Made by a program: the position numbers and the translations under genes. From positions 91,906,001-91,970,000 of the forward strand of contig JALMGJ010000001.1 in the NCBI GenBank assembly GCA_023362775.1: a stretch of 64,000 nt of DNA. Reading direction: 5' to 3'. This DNA is from Charina bottae. Taxonomy: Eukaryota > Chordata > Lepidosauria > Squamata > Charinaidae. Numbering within the stretch: the stretch's first letter is position 1; each line of letters starts with the position of its first letter. Under the pieces are notes generated by a model, which saw only the letters and a list, made by a program, of their open reading frames with translations, made no database searches and was not told the origin of the DNA. This document shows positions 1 to 45,699 of the stretch, in pieces.

Positions 1-977
1 TGAACGCCTGGCTATAACTCAAAGCACTGCTTTGAGTTCAGACCTGAAATGCTGCACAGTCCTAGGAGATGACTTTCTGATGGAATGAGACAGATTAATT
101 GTGCATGCTTCACATGTGATTCCCAAGAAGTTCTTCAGAACTTGTGCAACCTCAGCCTTTCTTCTATGCATTAAAGTAGCTCCAACGTTTTTCAGGCTTC
201 CTCATGAGCCTGAAGAAAAAGAAGTTATTGCTTTAATGAATCTTTCATTAAAGTTAAGGCAACTCTTAAAGCATCAGCAACTTTTTTCAGCTTATGCGGA
301 AACCTAAAAATGGTCAGACTCATTCATGAATTGCAGAGAAGGCTTTGTTTGCACAAAGTCCAAAACATTTATTCTAAATATTTAGAATAAAGCACTTATT
401 CTAAATATTTTAGAGGCATGTACAACCCTAAATAATAGAGGATAGTGGAATTCATCTATCAAGAATTAGTAGGCATGATGGGCAAAAATCACCATTTTTG
501 GAAGCTCCAGAGGGCAGTTGTCTTCAGGCGTTTCTTGATGGGTTATCCAGAAGCATCTGATTGCTACCGTTGGAAACAAGATGCTACCTTAGAGAGATTT
601 TGGATGGGAGTTCTTCATGACTTCTTGAGTTATTATACTCAAAAGTCATATATATGTATACTGAGCATAATTATAACTACAAGTATGAGAAAGATAAGAT
701 GACCATCCAGCCCTGTATCTTTCTGATGGTCTCATTTTGGATTATTACATGAAAGTTACCCCTGTAACTTCAGTCCAAAACAACTGAAGAGGAAACTAGA
801 CAAGCCCAAGATAGTATAATGACCTCTTTCAAGCAGCTTGAAATTTTCCTGGGTGGGGGTGGGGTGTCTTAAATGTATATGCACATCATTTTTATGGGCA
901 ACCTTACACCCACATGATCCACCTCTATCCTTCCTCTCCTCTGCTCACCCCTGTCTCCCTTCCTTCCTCCTTGCCAG

Positions 978-8319
<7,342 letters not shown>

Positions 8320-8982
8320 GACAGCTGCCCCATTCTCCCATTTCTGACCTGATTGTCAGATGCAACCTTTCTTTTCTGCTTGGTGGTTTCCTTGTGTTTT
8401 CTTTGGATTTTTGGAAGGAGGAGGAGTCAAATCAAAATTTGCTTTATTTTTGCTTTATGACTTGAAAAGGGGAGAAAGGAGTGTCCCCCCCTCCCAAGGT
8501 TCAATATAAGTTCCCTTTTCAGTGGTTTCCTTCAGTCTCTTCAACAATGCCTAATGCCTCCTCTCCCACATTTATTTGTTGTTGCCTCAAGTTTAGTGTC
8601 CTCCACAAATGAATCAATCTTAAGTGGAAATACCTTGACAAACTCTATTTTGTGTAGATTGCATTTATCCCATCTTTCCCTTCTTTCTCTTTGTTATTGT
8701 TTTCTTCCTTTGCTAATGTCACACAGTGTGTCTCCCCAAGATGCTGAGACTTCAAAGGGTTCCTGTTCATATTAGATTTGGAGTGATCAGCTACTTAAGA
8801 AATCTTGGCATGCCTTCTTGGTGTTTGATGCTGCAGTTTCCCTTTACTGAGAAAAGAGATTGCCCCCTGCTCCCCTGATCATGTATCAGTTTATTGCAGT
8901 GGAGAGTGGGAAAGCTTGTCCTTGTCTTCCAAGATTTTGCACAATGTGAAAAGCTAGCAGTTCCTTAGCTTCAGACAATAAA
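8320..8982 (+). other. OTOF: Probable OTOF 3' UTR with poly(A) signal
   Basis: This follows the second terminal exon. The first good AATAAA is at 8977-8982 (ACAATAAAAG). No other gene is seen here. The UTR extent is inferred from this signal alone. Confidence 0.5.
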
Positions 8983-9387
8983 AGATGATAAGCATTTTGT
9001 TCTGCGGGGGTGCGGTTTGTGTGTAATGTGGTGGCACAGAGTCTGAACTGCAGTGACCCGAAGCCATGGATTCAATACACAGTCATAGGGAAGTCATTAT
9101 TTTCCTCACCTGGGCTCCTTCTTTGCAATCTGTTGTGAGGTGCACATTATACCAAAATAAGCTGAAAATTGACACAATTCAAAACCTTATTATATGTTAA
9201 ATAAAAACTGAAGGCAACTTTTGCTCAGTCTTGAAACATTCAACTACTTTAAAAACATCCTGGAATCTTTACAGAAATTATGCTTGGATATGCACCTGTG
9301 CACACATTTATACTCCAATAGAAGAGAATATATGTAGCTCAGGGTTGAACTGTGGAGTCCTTGGTGCTCTCTGAGCTTGGCTGTTTG

Positions 9388-9438
9388 CTTGCAGATATTT
9401 CATTACCCAACTACTGTAGATCACATCATCAGTGCAAG
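9388..9438 (-). ncRNA. Hammerhead-ribozyme-like motif, copy a (Penelope-like fragment?)
   Basis: On the minus strand CTTGCA, CTGATGA, a degenerate stem II, GAAATATC and TGCAAG occur in order. CTTGCA and TGCAAG pair perfectly as stem I. CTGATGA and GAA are the hammerhead core, and ATC replaces the usual GTC cleavage triplet. It lies in a repeat (about 9315-9440) that recurs inverted at 9490 and direct at 10354. Minimal hammerheads with almost no stem III are known from Penelope-like elements; assignment to that class is inference. Confidence 0.55.
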
Positions 9439-9489
9439 TGAGTGTGGGGTTTGCAAAGCAGATGGAAAAACAGAAATACCTCACATTCA

Positions 9490-9536
9490 GTAGCACTGAT
9501 GATGTTTCCTAGTTAAGGTAATGAAACATCTGCAAA
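9490..9536 (+). ncRNA. Hammerhead-ribozyme-like motif, copy b
   Basis: CTGATGA at 9496-9502 is followed by a weak stem II and GAAACATC at 9523-9530, then TGCAAA. Stem I is eroded. The copy faces opposite to copy a only about 50 bp away. Downstream it shares AACCAAGCTCAGAGAGCACC and AAGGACTCCAC with the family. Confidence 0.5.
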
Positions 9537-10224
9537 CAAACAACCAAGCTCAGAGAGCACCAAGGACTCCACATATTTATACTCCTATCCATCAATATAA
9601 ATGGGGAAACAAAAGAAGAATTTCCATTTTTCTTACCACTGTAATGGGGTTGGTTGTGATCTTTTGTCAGGTTTCTTGATATTGATATTTTCCAGTGGGA
9701 ACAACTGACAAATCAAGAACCTTGTGGAGAGGCAACATTTCACAGAAGGCCAAGAAGTTCTTTTGAGCTTCTAATGACCAGCTCCAAAGCTGGTAATCAG
9801 CTGCTTTTTATGGTTTGTGATTTAGCAGGAAGTAGAATCAGTTGCTGAGAAAAGTGACTGTCCCATTCCCAATTATGAATCCATTTTTTTTTCAGTCACA
9901 GCAACTAATTTCTTGCACAGTGCATAGCCTAAATATCCAGAATAAAAAGTATGATAGGGCTGGGGAGCAAGTTATATCATATTCTACTTTAATACCTTAA
10001 GCATTTTAATGGAAATTATATCATTTTGAATTACGGGTCTGCTGGTGAAGCGCTCTGAGCAGGATGATAGCAGGAAGGATGGAGTGAAAGATCCAGCTAG
10101 GCCTGTTAAACTCAACTTTTGCTGTGGGAATGTAGGCAATGCCAGTGATACTTGAGGACAAATCATACAGCCAGTTCACAGTATTATCATTTAACAAAAC
10201 TGGGTATCTCCTCAAAGCCCACAG

Positions 10225-10480
10225 ATACTTAGTTCAATCTCCCATCTATCCCCCCATACACATTCAGTCCTGTGTACCAAGGAGAGTACAACACCCCCAC
10301 CAACACAGGCATGACAAGCCAGGGTATATAAACAGAGAGCAAGTCCCACTCCCTTTTCGCACTGAAGATGTTGCCTAGCCTGGCAATGAAACGTCTGCAA
10401 GAAAACAACAAGGCTCAGAGTGCACCATGGACTCCACAGTTCAACCCTGAGCTACAAATATTCTCTTCGATTGGTACATT
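10225..10480 (+). mobile_element. Retroelement fragment (Penelope-like?) carrying hammerhead-like copy c
   Basis: It shares GAAACGTCTGCAAG, AACAAGGCTCAGAG, TGGACTCCACAGTTCAACCC and TGAGCTACAAATATTCTC with the two copies at 9.3-9.6 kb. No coding capacity is seen. The family recurs widely in squamates as far as I remember. Calling it Penelope-like rests on the hammerhead motif and the inverted arrangement. Confidence 0.5.
10354..10402 (+). ncRNA. Hammerhead-ribozyme-like motif, copy c
   Basis: CTGAAGA at 10362-10368 fits the core CUGANGA, with N7 being A. Stem II is TTGCC/GGCAA around a short loop. GAAAC then GTC (10389-10395) gives the minimal stem III and cleavage triplet, and TGCAAG follows. 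Where copies a and b have A-U pairs in stem II this copy has a G-C pair, which suggests compensatory change. Confidence 0.55.
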
Positions 10481-12101
10481 CAGTCCTCTCCAACAGAGAG
10501 GACCATTTAAGAGCCTCTTTCTTAATTCAACAGTCCAGTGCTCATAAGCATCACCTCCCTAATATGAACACGCTAAGTTGCTATTTATCTCATTCCCATT
10601 CTACCTGTTCCTTAACCTACTGTCCCTGCTAGTATAGGTATCTGTTCCTAACCATGATGGCACCAAAATTATGAATTGTGTGTACTTGCATCATGATGTT
10701 GCACTGGAGGGTGCAGACTCTGATGTCACAATACATGTTTTATCCCATGCTACCCTGCCCCCATGCCTGCTGGTCTTCTGGTACCTAGGAGACATAATGT
10801 GTATGTCAGGTGTGGATGTGGACTTAGATCACTAACACATTTTCTTGCCAGCCAACTACAGAAGCATGCAAGAGGGAGGGGGGCAGCTACAACTGTTTAT
10901 AGTTTCTTTGTAATGATAAGTAGTGTCTGTTAGACTTGCATAATGAGTCTAGATACCTCTCCCAAACATGTGCTCAACAAGCAAGTCTACCATGCTATAG
11001 AATCATAAGGAACCGAGGAAAAAAATCTGCCTTGTCAAGAGGCAAAGATAACTACAAGTTGGAAGGAGATGTGAGTGGCCTAGCTCTAACATATCAGATT
11101 TCTAGGGAAAAAATAGCACAATTGCACTGCCTTTTTGCTGTTCTCTTCCACAGCCTAGCACAAGTGAAGTTTGTGTATTTCATGCTTATTATTTCCTGGG
11201 TTGCGTGAAAACTATTGATTTTATTTCTTTACAGTTGTGGGGTGGGGTCTGGTGTTGGTAGGGGCATTTCTCTGTGCACTGTTAATATAATATCTCTGGA
11301 TCAAGAGAAAATCTGTACATTCTTTAATAAAAATGGATAATTGGAAAGGAACAGAATCTTGTGTGTAATAACTCAATGGGGGAGAAGCAGGGGAAAACTG
11401 ACGTGGTTGTCAAGATGGACAAATTATCTACAACTCTGCATCAAAAACAGCAGCTCTGAATTAAGGATCCCACTTTCCTTTTGCAATGTCCTGTGCTCCT
11501 GATCATGAGATTCTCAAAGTGTATATCCATGCTACTAAAGATGGCTGCTTTCAGTTTAGGAGAACAGTAACTGCTCTCACTTCTTTACGTGAACTAGAAC
11601 TTAATGGAAATGCTCAGTTGAGTTTCTTGCCAAGAACATCTTTGCCATGTAAGCACATTCTGTGCTCTCTTACAATATGATTTCCAGACACCTGGTCTTC
11701 CCCTTAGTCTTTTAATAGTCTTTCTTGAAGTCTGCCACATATCTGCACGTTGCTATTATTTATAGGCTGCAAAGCATTGGGTTATGACAACACAATGTTA
11801 CTTTCCACAACTAATGATCGTGGCAGAACAAAGCATCTCAAGCTATATGACTTAATGCAAGGGAAACACAGTCTCAGTCCTACAGTATATCTTGGTGTGT
11901 TCTTTTTTCAGTCCAAGATGCTGTCCAAGTTCATATTTATTCACTGGTTCTTTGGGATTATACTTCAAATATTTCAGAATGACAAAAAGCTGCAACTGCA
12001 AGTCTTCTGAGGCTTGTGATACCATCCAATTACAGCCACCCCACCCCAGCCTCTCACATGTAACAAGGATGAGTCAGAAGAAATTGTGCTGTAATTAAAT
12101 A

Positions 12102-12580
12102 TTTATTTGTCACTTTTTCTTTTCATTCTTTGAAATGTTTTTTCTAAAAACATATGACTAGAGTCAGAAAGACATCTAGTTTATCAAATCTTACAATTTG
12201 CTGAAGGACAAAGTTTTCCTCGCTTCTGAAACATGCCAATATTGGCTTCATCAGATCACACTGAGTTGTGGTTTGGACGTGTATCAGAATGTTTGCAAAG
12301 CAGGTTTAATGTGCCTTAGTTTTCAAATAAATCTCTATATCAGTTCTGCCATGTGTTAGAAAACAGCTGTGTGACTCAGTTTAAGTCAGGGGCAACTCAC
12401 CTATGTGTTTTTAAACAAGCACCTCAAAACAGCTGAGGGACCCACATGCTGAGGCTGCTTATGCCTGCTCTTGCCTCTTGTGGAATGAAGTGGGGCTCAC
12501 CTGAATGGCTGCAATTCATGGTCCAGGCAAGTAATGAGAATACTGGGGAAATAACCAGCCCACACCTCTTGCACAGGAGA
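12102..12580 (-). other. DRC1: Probable DRC1 3' UTR with poly(A) signal
   Basis: The first AATAAA on the minus strand after the stop is at 12102-12107. The UTR extent is inferred from this signal only. Confidence 0.4.
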
Positions 12581-38125
<25,545 letters not shown>

Positions 38126-38338
38126 TTTAGCGGCGTTGATACTCCATCGGCCTCAGCAACCGCCCCATCTCCGGTACCATGGTAACAGCGTCGTTAGTGA
38201 CCCAGACGGAAGGCCAGCCCCCTTCTACGGAAGCCGGCATACTATAGAAATGGAATAATGAAGCCCCCCTTTCTTCTTGAATTCCTTCGCGGGTCGCAGT
38301 GGATAGGCTGAATCATACCAGTAATGGAGTGAGGCTGC

Positions 38339-39219
38339 TGTAAATAACTAATGCAGAAAGGATCACTGGAGGTGATAACACCAACATGTTATCAATTGGA
38401 AATACTCTAATGGGCACGTTCGCTGTGATAAAAGCCTATCTGTTCAGGCGATGGTTAACAAAAGGTGGTTCTTCGAAGAGAAATTTAGGGATGCCTGGAG
38501 ATTTTGCTGCCTGAATGATGACACATCAAAGCCTTCTTGCTGTGATGGTTATGCTATTGATTTTCTATTTTTAATTTTATTTTGTTAACTGTGTTGGATT
38601 GTAGACATATTCTTACCTTTTTGTATATCTAGATGTGAATATATAGTCATGTAATAACACCCCATTTCTTTAGTATAAAATAAATGTAGGCCCAGGAAAT
38701 CAAGGTCCTCACATCAGATCTCCTTTGTATAGTTAAAATATCTCAAAGCAAACATTCTTGAGGAGGCTGTGACTCACCAAGAATGTGTGAATTGCCCTAG
38801 ACTACACACTGCCCTTCCTGCCTCAATGACCCTTGTAGAAGGTGATAAGTTGTCTTGTCCTTGCATAAGGAATGTAATTCAGAACAGCCATTCAGGATTG
38901 TAAAGGAGATAAAAGATAGTTGACATGAAGATGACCTGACTCAATACTCCTCTTCCTGCTTGGATAGGAAGATGGGAGGGGGCATACTAGTCAAGGTACC
39001 TGACCTGATTTGGTAGAGAGAATGTGCCATCCCAACGTGGGTCTGTGAGTAATCTAGGGTATATAATGTGCTGTAGGAAGGGGGTCCTGCGTGATCGCCC
39101 ACCTAACAGCCTGCTTCTTTGTCTTTGCTCTTGGGTGAATAAAACTCCTAACTTCATGCAATTGGTCAGTTTCTTTACTCCCGGCTCAGGAACGAACTTG
39201 GTAAGATTTTCTTCTAACA
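38339..39219 (+). mobile_element. Candidate solo LTR of an endogenous retrovirus
   Basis: The block starts TGTAAATAAC and ends TTCTAACA, flanked on both sides by GCTGC (38334-38338 and 39220-39224). Inside are a TATA-like GGGTATATAATG at about 39058 and AATAAA near 39139, then a short U5-like region, spaced as in a retroviral promoter and poly(A) site. No primer-binding site or internal genes follow, hence solo. The terminal inverted match is imperfect and the 5-bp duplication could be chance. Confidence 0.45.
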
Positions 39220-39224
39220 GCTGC

Positions 39225-40885
39225 AAGCCACTTGGATGCTTTGGAAATGGGATAGCATAAGCCAAAGTAATAAATGATATAAACTGAATTCTCATTCAAG
39301 CCATGGATAAGGGCTTGGGAAAATGAAATACTGCTGCAACAGAATTTGCTAGAGTAATGCTATCCATTCGAAGCATCCTTTGTGTCATATGATCATACAA
39401 TAAATGTCAGCAACTCTTCACTCACTATGCTGTGACGCAGAAACCAATATATAGTAATTACATTATTTGTGATTTCTCATTATACAAATGTGTACACACA
39501 AATACACATTATGATGCCATATTTGGGAAGCTTCCAGAATGACCATTTAAGGTGGTTGGTAATGCATCCAGTTCATTATTGTCATTTTCTAGGTAATCCA
39601 GATGATGCTGTCCTTTTGCCAATTTGCCCACTTTTTTTCATAATGGACATGACGTGTTCAGGCAGAAAGACTCCCAATAGACATGTGGATCTCCGAAGGT
39701 GTGGGTGTTGAATATCACTTCATTTCTTGCATTGCAGTGGGAGGTTCAATAGTGATGCTTTCTTTCCACCTCTTCTCTGTTCCCTTCACTGAACACCAAA
39801 AGCACAACTTCTAGCAGGTAACATGACACAGAGTCCTCCTTTAGATGCTACCCATAGGATCCCAAGATTAAATAAAAAATGTCAAATGAGATTGTCAAGG
39901 GGGGGGGGAGATTGAGAGAGAGAGACTTTCACCAGGAACCACCTGCAGCCTTCTTACCAAACAAGACCGCTGTTCTATTAGTACTGGAATCACTACTTTC
40001 TCAAGACAAGTTTGTTACATGTCAACCGTTCTTGAGTGATTTTGTAAATTCTGTTATTAAAAGATTTCACTGCAAAGAACTTCTTTCCTTCTTAAAAAAA
40101 ACACAGGAACACCAGTATTACAATGCAGTGTTTTCACTGGGGTTCCTTTCTTGATGTCAGTCAAAGGACATTGGCTGCTGCATACACTGGTGCATCCAGC
40201 ATGAATGTTAATAGGACCGAAGCTGCCTTGGTTTCCATACAAGCTAGGAACATGCAAGTTCATTGCTTGCATGAAAGCTAGCATGCATACAGCCATACAG
40301 TATGTGTTAAGGCCTGATTGCTGCGGAAGTTTCTGTACAATAAGAGAATGCATACAAAAGCCAATGTTACCACGGTGACATTGGCCGAAGGTGATGCTAA
40401 GCATTCCAATAACAAACACATGAATGGGGCTATTGTCATATCACTATTTTGACAGAAGGGTATGACAAAGGGTGGAATACTTTGAATTTCCAGTATTCCA
40501 GAATTCCTATGCAAAAAAAAAGTAAAAAGAGGCATGCAGAAACGGGAATTCACACCATTGTTGTTTTCAGAAACTCTCAGAATGGTATAATCCACCTTCC
40601 ATTAAGCTCATTATGTCATGCCCCCATGTACAGGCTTTATGTGACTTTCACACACACATCCCTCTTGTGGGAGAGGAAATTTCTCTATTTTTACATAGTG
40701 TATATCCAGTGGTGCTTTTAGTTACACTGACTACCAGGAGGTAGACATCATACGATTGGTTTCATCATTTAGGGGATTCTTCAGATTTGGATAGCCAGAT
40801 GTTATTCCAGGGAGTTCAAACTCTCTACTGAGAACTGAACTCACGGACCTTCACACTTTAGATGACTATATATAGTAGATTAGCT
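39225..40885. other. Intergenic, nothing recognised
   Basis: AT-rich DNA without recognisable exons or element ends. Small open frames have no splice context. A short GA-rich/poly-G tract lies near 39900-39925. Confidence 0.4.
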
Positions 40886-40887
40886 TT

Positions 40888-41222
40888 AGGAGTGTGGTGA
40901 CTCAGCGGGTAAGACACCAGGCTTGTCGATTGAAGATCACAAGTTTGGAGGTTTGAATCCGTAGCCCTGCATGATGGAGTGAGCTCCTGCACTCACCCCA
41001 GCTCTTGCCAACCTAGCAATTTGAAAGCATGCAAATGCAAGTAGATTAATAGGTACCACTTTGGTGGGTAGGTAACAGCATTCCGTGTGCGTCATGCCAG
41101 CCACATGACCGTGGAAGCGTCTTCGGACAACGCTGGCTCTTCGGCTAACAAACGGAGATGAGCACCGGCCCCTAGAGTAGGACACGACTGCACAAATGTG
41201 CGGGGGGAATCTTTACCTTTTT
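40888..41222 (+). mobile_element. Sauria-type tRNA-derived SINE
   Basis: GTGTGGTGACTCAGCGGGTA, GAGTGAGCTCCTGCACTCAC, CCAACCTAGCAATTTGAAAG, GTCTTCGGACAACGCTGGCT and CGGGGGGAATCTTTACC follow the same layout as the copy at 6029. Confidence 0.9.
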
Positions 41223-42077
41223 ATGTCCTGGCACTCAGTGGTTGCTGGAAGGGATATATAAAAGCTCTCAGAAAGGTATATACAGTCCACCTTCTCTTAA
41301 GCTCTCAGAGCAGAGAGATACAGATGTTACTTATGCCATGCCCACATGTACATGGTTTTACATCCCCTACTGACTCAGAGAGTGAGCTGACAGTACTGGA
41401 TACAAGAGGCTAGAAGGCTGGGGTGTGCCAGATCAAAAAATATATAAACTCTATTCCATTATTATGAATAATGATGGACTTCTTTGGAACAAAGCACAAC
41501 TGTTTGGACACTGCACTGTATTTCCATAAATTATAAAAAAAATGAAAAAGCAAAGACATAATGTAAAAGAAAGCCCACATTTGGATTTGCCCAGAAATAT
41601 AACTCTACCACCATTCATTCTATTTACAACTAGCTTAGTTGATTTTGTTACCCTTAATTGACATCCAAGGATGCTTAGCACTTTCACAGGACCAGCAGCT
41701 TATTTCTCTTAATTATACTGTCAGTAGAAGACCTGGAGGATTAAAGAAGTAGTCTTTCTTAGCACATTTTTCTTGTAGCAAAATTATCCTAGAAGTTCTA
41801 CATCCTTCATTGAGTTGTATGAGGGGGCCAAACAACATCATGCTTCATTCTTAACTCTCCATCTTTTCCTGCCATGTTTATCACTTTTCTTTCCAGAGCT
41901 AATCTGTTAAGGAAGAAGGAAAAAGACAGAATAGCTGAGCAATCCCCTTTGCTAGTAGCCCTCCATCTAAAAGCAATCTAGAAAACAGTTGATCAGATAG
42001 TTGTGGGTTAGGGTTGTGATAGTTGTGGGATAGGAAAAAACCAGACATGACTTTATGTTGCTTGATTTTAGTGTACA

Positions 42078-42292
42078 CCAGGGGTCCCCAAACTCTTCAG
42101 CTCATGGACCCTTTCATGAAGTTTTAGATTGTTCATTGACCCCCCAAACATTTAGTATATGAAAATAATTTAATAAATACAAAAACATCAACTCCTTGGT
42201 GGGTTCCATCGATGTTTACAACAAAAACATCGACTCCTTGGTGGGTTCCATCAACCCTTGGGGGTCAATATTGACCACTTTGGAGAAACCTG
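42078..42292. mobile_element. Probable hAT-type MITE with internal duplication
   Basis: The ends are CAGGGGTCCCCAAACTCTTC and TTTGGAGAAACCTG, inverted and hAT-like. Inside, CTCCTTGGTGGGTTCCATC occurs twice about 40 bp apart. Flanks GTGTACAC and GTAAACAG match at only 5 of 8 bases. Confidence 0.5.
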
Positions 42293-42449
42293 GTAAACAG
42301 TCTTTTCTATAGCTAGGACTACACTTTAAAAAAATACATTTTTTCAGTCTCCAAGATTCACAGAGGGTTTGACACAATGATCCAGAGGGCTACAAACAGC
42401 CCGGGATGACCACTTGTAGTTCATGGGCCAGAGGTTGCCCAGCCCTAGT

Positions 42450-45400
42450 GTGAAAGCTAGTAAGCTTTCATTCCCTTTTGCTGTCCTTATGATGTTATGG
42501 GTGATGTCATTCATAGTTAGAACAGGTTGCCAAGCATCTCTTCAGATATCAGATTGGAGCACTCAAGTGTTTAGACAAGAGACTGTTTTGTGGATCTATA
42601 CTGAACTGAAGATTTCTCAAGAAGCTACAAACCAGGAGCCACCTGTGGTAGTAGATTCATTTTCATTTTTATATTCTCTTTTCTGTTCTCTGTGGCACAA
42701 TATAATAATAGCAATCTCCCTAGTTAATTCAACCCTGGCAATATATAGTACATCAACTGGCTCTACTGAATAGGAAAGCCTCTCACATCAGTAAACCTTC
42801 TCCAACTTAGTGTCCTTCACTTGTGTTGGGACTACAACTCCCAGAATTTACAGTCAACATAAATTTCCCAGCTAGTCTTCAGCCATGCTTGTTGGGAACT
42901 CAGAGGTGTAGTGCCAATAAATCTGAAAAACTTTGGGTTGGGGAGAACTAGGTTAACTAGCAAATAGGCCAAAAGACAATATTTTGATGGCTTTTGAGAA
43001 GCATGATGATTTATGGAGGCAAAGTAACAGAAAATGGGTATTATAATATGAACAGCAAAGCTGGGATTTGCAAACATATGTACTGTATGTATCTACATAT
43101 TTGTTTAACTGTGAAGGTCCTTGATTTTCATCCTTATTCTAGTGAAGGGATAATTTCTGTAATCTATCTTGAAACTGTCATGCACTTGGTGGTAATCTCA
43201 GAAGCAAAACATCTCTCCCTCTCTGATGCCTGGCACACTGCAAAACTACATAGCATTCCACATTACATCCTTTTGCTAAAAAGGAATCATAAAAGGAAAG
43301 GGGAAGAGAGATCTCCTTCCATTCTACTACCACTGATGAAGCAATAAAGAAAGGATGTGAAGGAATGGTTATATGAATAAAAAGAGGGAGGAAGGATTTA
43401 AACCGTTCCTCTGTGCTGGAGAAGATAATCCAAGATATTTTCAGACTATAACATGGATGTTATATTTGTGTTTCTGAGCCAAAAGATAAGCATTTTCCTA
43501 TACAATAATACCACAGTAGTACCACTAATGCATTCAGGTACCAATCCAGGCTTATCTGTACACTGTGACCTCTACCTAGTTTTATCACTTGACTTTCAGT
43601 AAGGATAAATTGAACATGTACTCATCTGTTGAAATCAGTGGAACACCCCATTGTTTGATTTCATAACATCTCCCTGTCTGTATATGTAAACTTCAGTGTG
43701 TAGCACAAAAGCAAGAAACTGGTGTTTTTAATAAATGTGGATAAAAATCCAGGTTCCAAGCTCTCTCTCCCCCACCCCAAAACTGACCACATTACTCCAT
43801 ATTCTGTATGTGTACTGACCTTCAGTAGCGAAGGGGTGAATATCAATCTACTCTGTCCAAATCACACTGGCAGGAGGTTAGAAGGAAGTCAAGTCAGAGG
43901 GGGTCCAGAGTCCTGATCTCACTTAGAAAAACTGGAGAGCCTGACTTCATGTATTTGCTCTCTTTACACAACATGCTTAATTAAGTCAACAAAAGATTTA
44001 ATAGTTTCATTAGCACAACAGAATACATTTCGTTTTGACTTTCATTATGGTTTATTTTGTTTGTTATGCTAACCCAGCTTGCTTGATTAGTTTAGGATTC
44101 AGCATGAAGGGAAAACTTAGAAAACATATTTATTTTATAATTAAATTAAACACATTATCAGTCATTCTTCCCCAAGAAATGGGAAAGACATGCTTTGATT
44201 ATCTTACAGACGTAAGTGGCTGACACATAAATGTTCTCTGATCCAGATTACTGAACAGTCAAAAACTGTAAGAATATTTTTAAAAGGGCCTGCTGGATCT
44301 GATAAAGGACCATTTAGTTCAATATTCTTTGGGAAGCTCATACACATGGACAGAAAGATGGTAACTCTCTTCCACTGAATTTCTTAACAAATGGTACTTA
44401 TAGTGTGCTATCTGTGATTCCAGAGTAGAAACCAGAATTTCTAGGATCCAATTCTAAAAAAACCCTCTGCTCTGAAGAAAATGCAAGATGAGATTATATA
44501 GACTTTAAGGAAAGGCTGACAGTTTAAGAAGAAAGCAACCAAAGGAATAAATTTATATTATTTAAAGGACATTAAAGGGGGAAGTAAAGGTAAAGTTTCC
44601 TTCAGGTTGAGCTCAACTTTTGGAGACTTCACAGACTTTCTTGGCAATGTATAGAAATAGTTTGCTATTGCATTGTTTCAGGATTTCCCCCTCTGTCTTC
44701 CCAATCTATCACACAGCCCTGGGATTTCCTGGTAGATTCCCAAACAAGTTCTATCCAGGTGTGACCCTGCTTAGTTTTTCAAGATCAGCCAAAATCAAGT
44801 ATAAACAGATTCTTATAATCTAAGGAAAAATCTTGGTGGAAATAATTGCTTGAACATTGACTGCAGATGACACTTTACATGCCAGGGAATCTGAATCCAG
44901 CTCCAAAACTCTGCAAGCCAACAAGGGGCAAGGGAGGCAGACCTGCTTCAGTTGGACTCCAACCATTTTACCTCTGTAATAGCTTCCCAAAAGAAGGTGT
45001 GTGTAGGCAGAAATCAGCAGTTAAAATGAAAATGATGGCAAAAGGATATGTGCATGAGCAGATTTAGGAATCTTTCAGAAACTGTATCCAGCATAATAAT
45101 ATTTTGGTAGTGATTCACCATCCTAGCAGTGGCATAATATCCTCATCACAAATTTATCTTGATTTATGTCAAGAACTGATAATCTTGTGGGAAAATAATC
45201 ACATATTTTTCAAGCAGGCACTCATTGGTTCTATCCTCATGTTTGCAGTATTTTTAAAACTACATAGAGATTAATGGCACTTGTTGAAGCCAGCCATTAA
45301 TATAATGTTCTGTGTTAGAGGATTGCAGCTAAAGAAACCAAGAAAATGTATCTGAGGCACCTTAATCCTTTTATTGACACATCACCGGTGATAAACCAAA

Positions 45401-45690
45401 GAACCCATATCATCTTCTGATTCTTTCGAAACTTATTTTTCTAAACTTACTTTCAGTGGATTCATTTTGCTGTTGAAGAGCATGAAATTGGGAACATTTG
45501 AACACTGGCAAGTAAATGCACCAACGCATTAAAGAGAAATTTTGAGTAATAGCACACTTGGTGAAATTGAAAATCCATTGTAAGGCCACCTTTTTATTAA
45601 TCTAACTCAAAGATCACCAGAAGAGGTACAACCAAAAATGAAAAATGCAACTCAACATCTCTTAATGCTGAGCAAGTTACAAAAGCTAAG
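42450..45690. other. Intergenic, mostly unrecognised
   Basis: No exon-like signals. Minor repeat pieces: a short LINE tail (about 44277-44320, minus) and a SINE-like stretch at 44575-44830 (AGTAAAGGTAAAGTTTCC start). Not assigned further. Confidence 0.4.
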
Positions 45691-45699
45691 TTGGAAGAG

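Larger units (their letters stand above)
8983..12101. other. Region between OTOF and DRC1 3' ends
   Basis: Apart from the hammerhead-bearing fragments (9.3-9.6 and 10.2-10.5 kb) I see no gene. Short open frames here are not flanked by splice signals or similarity. The region is AT-rich unique or very old repeat DNA. Confidence 0.5.

Noticed and set aside
445..702. Open frame of 85 codons left of the first OTOF exon
   Set aside because: No splice signals, no similarity to OTOF linker sequence, and composition like intron DNA.
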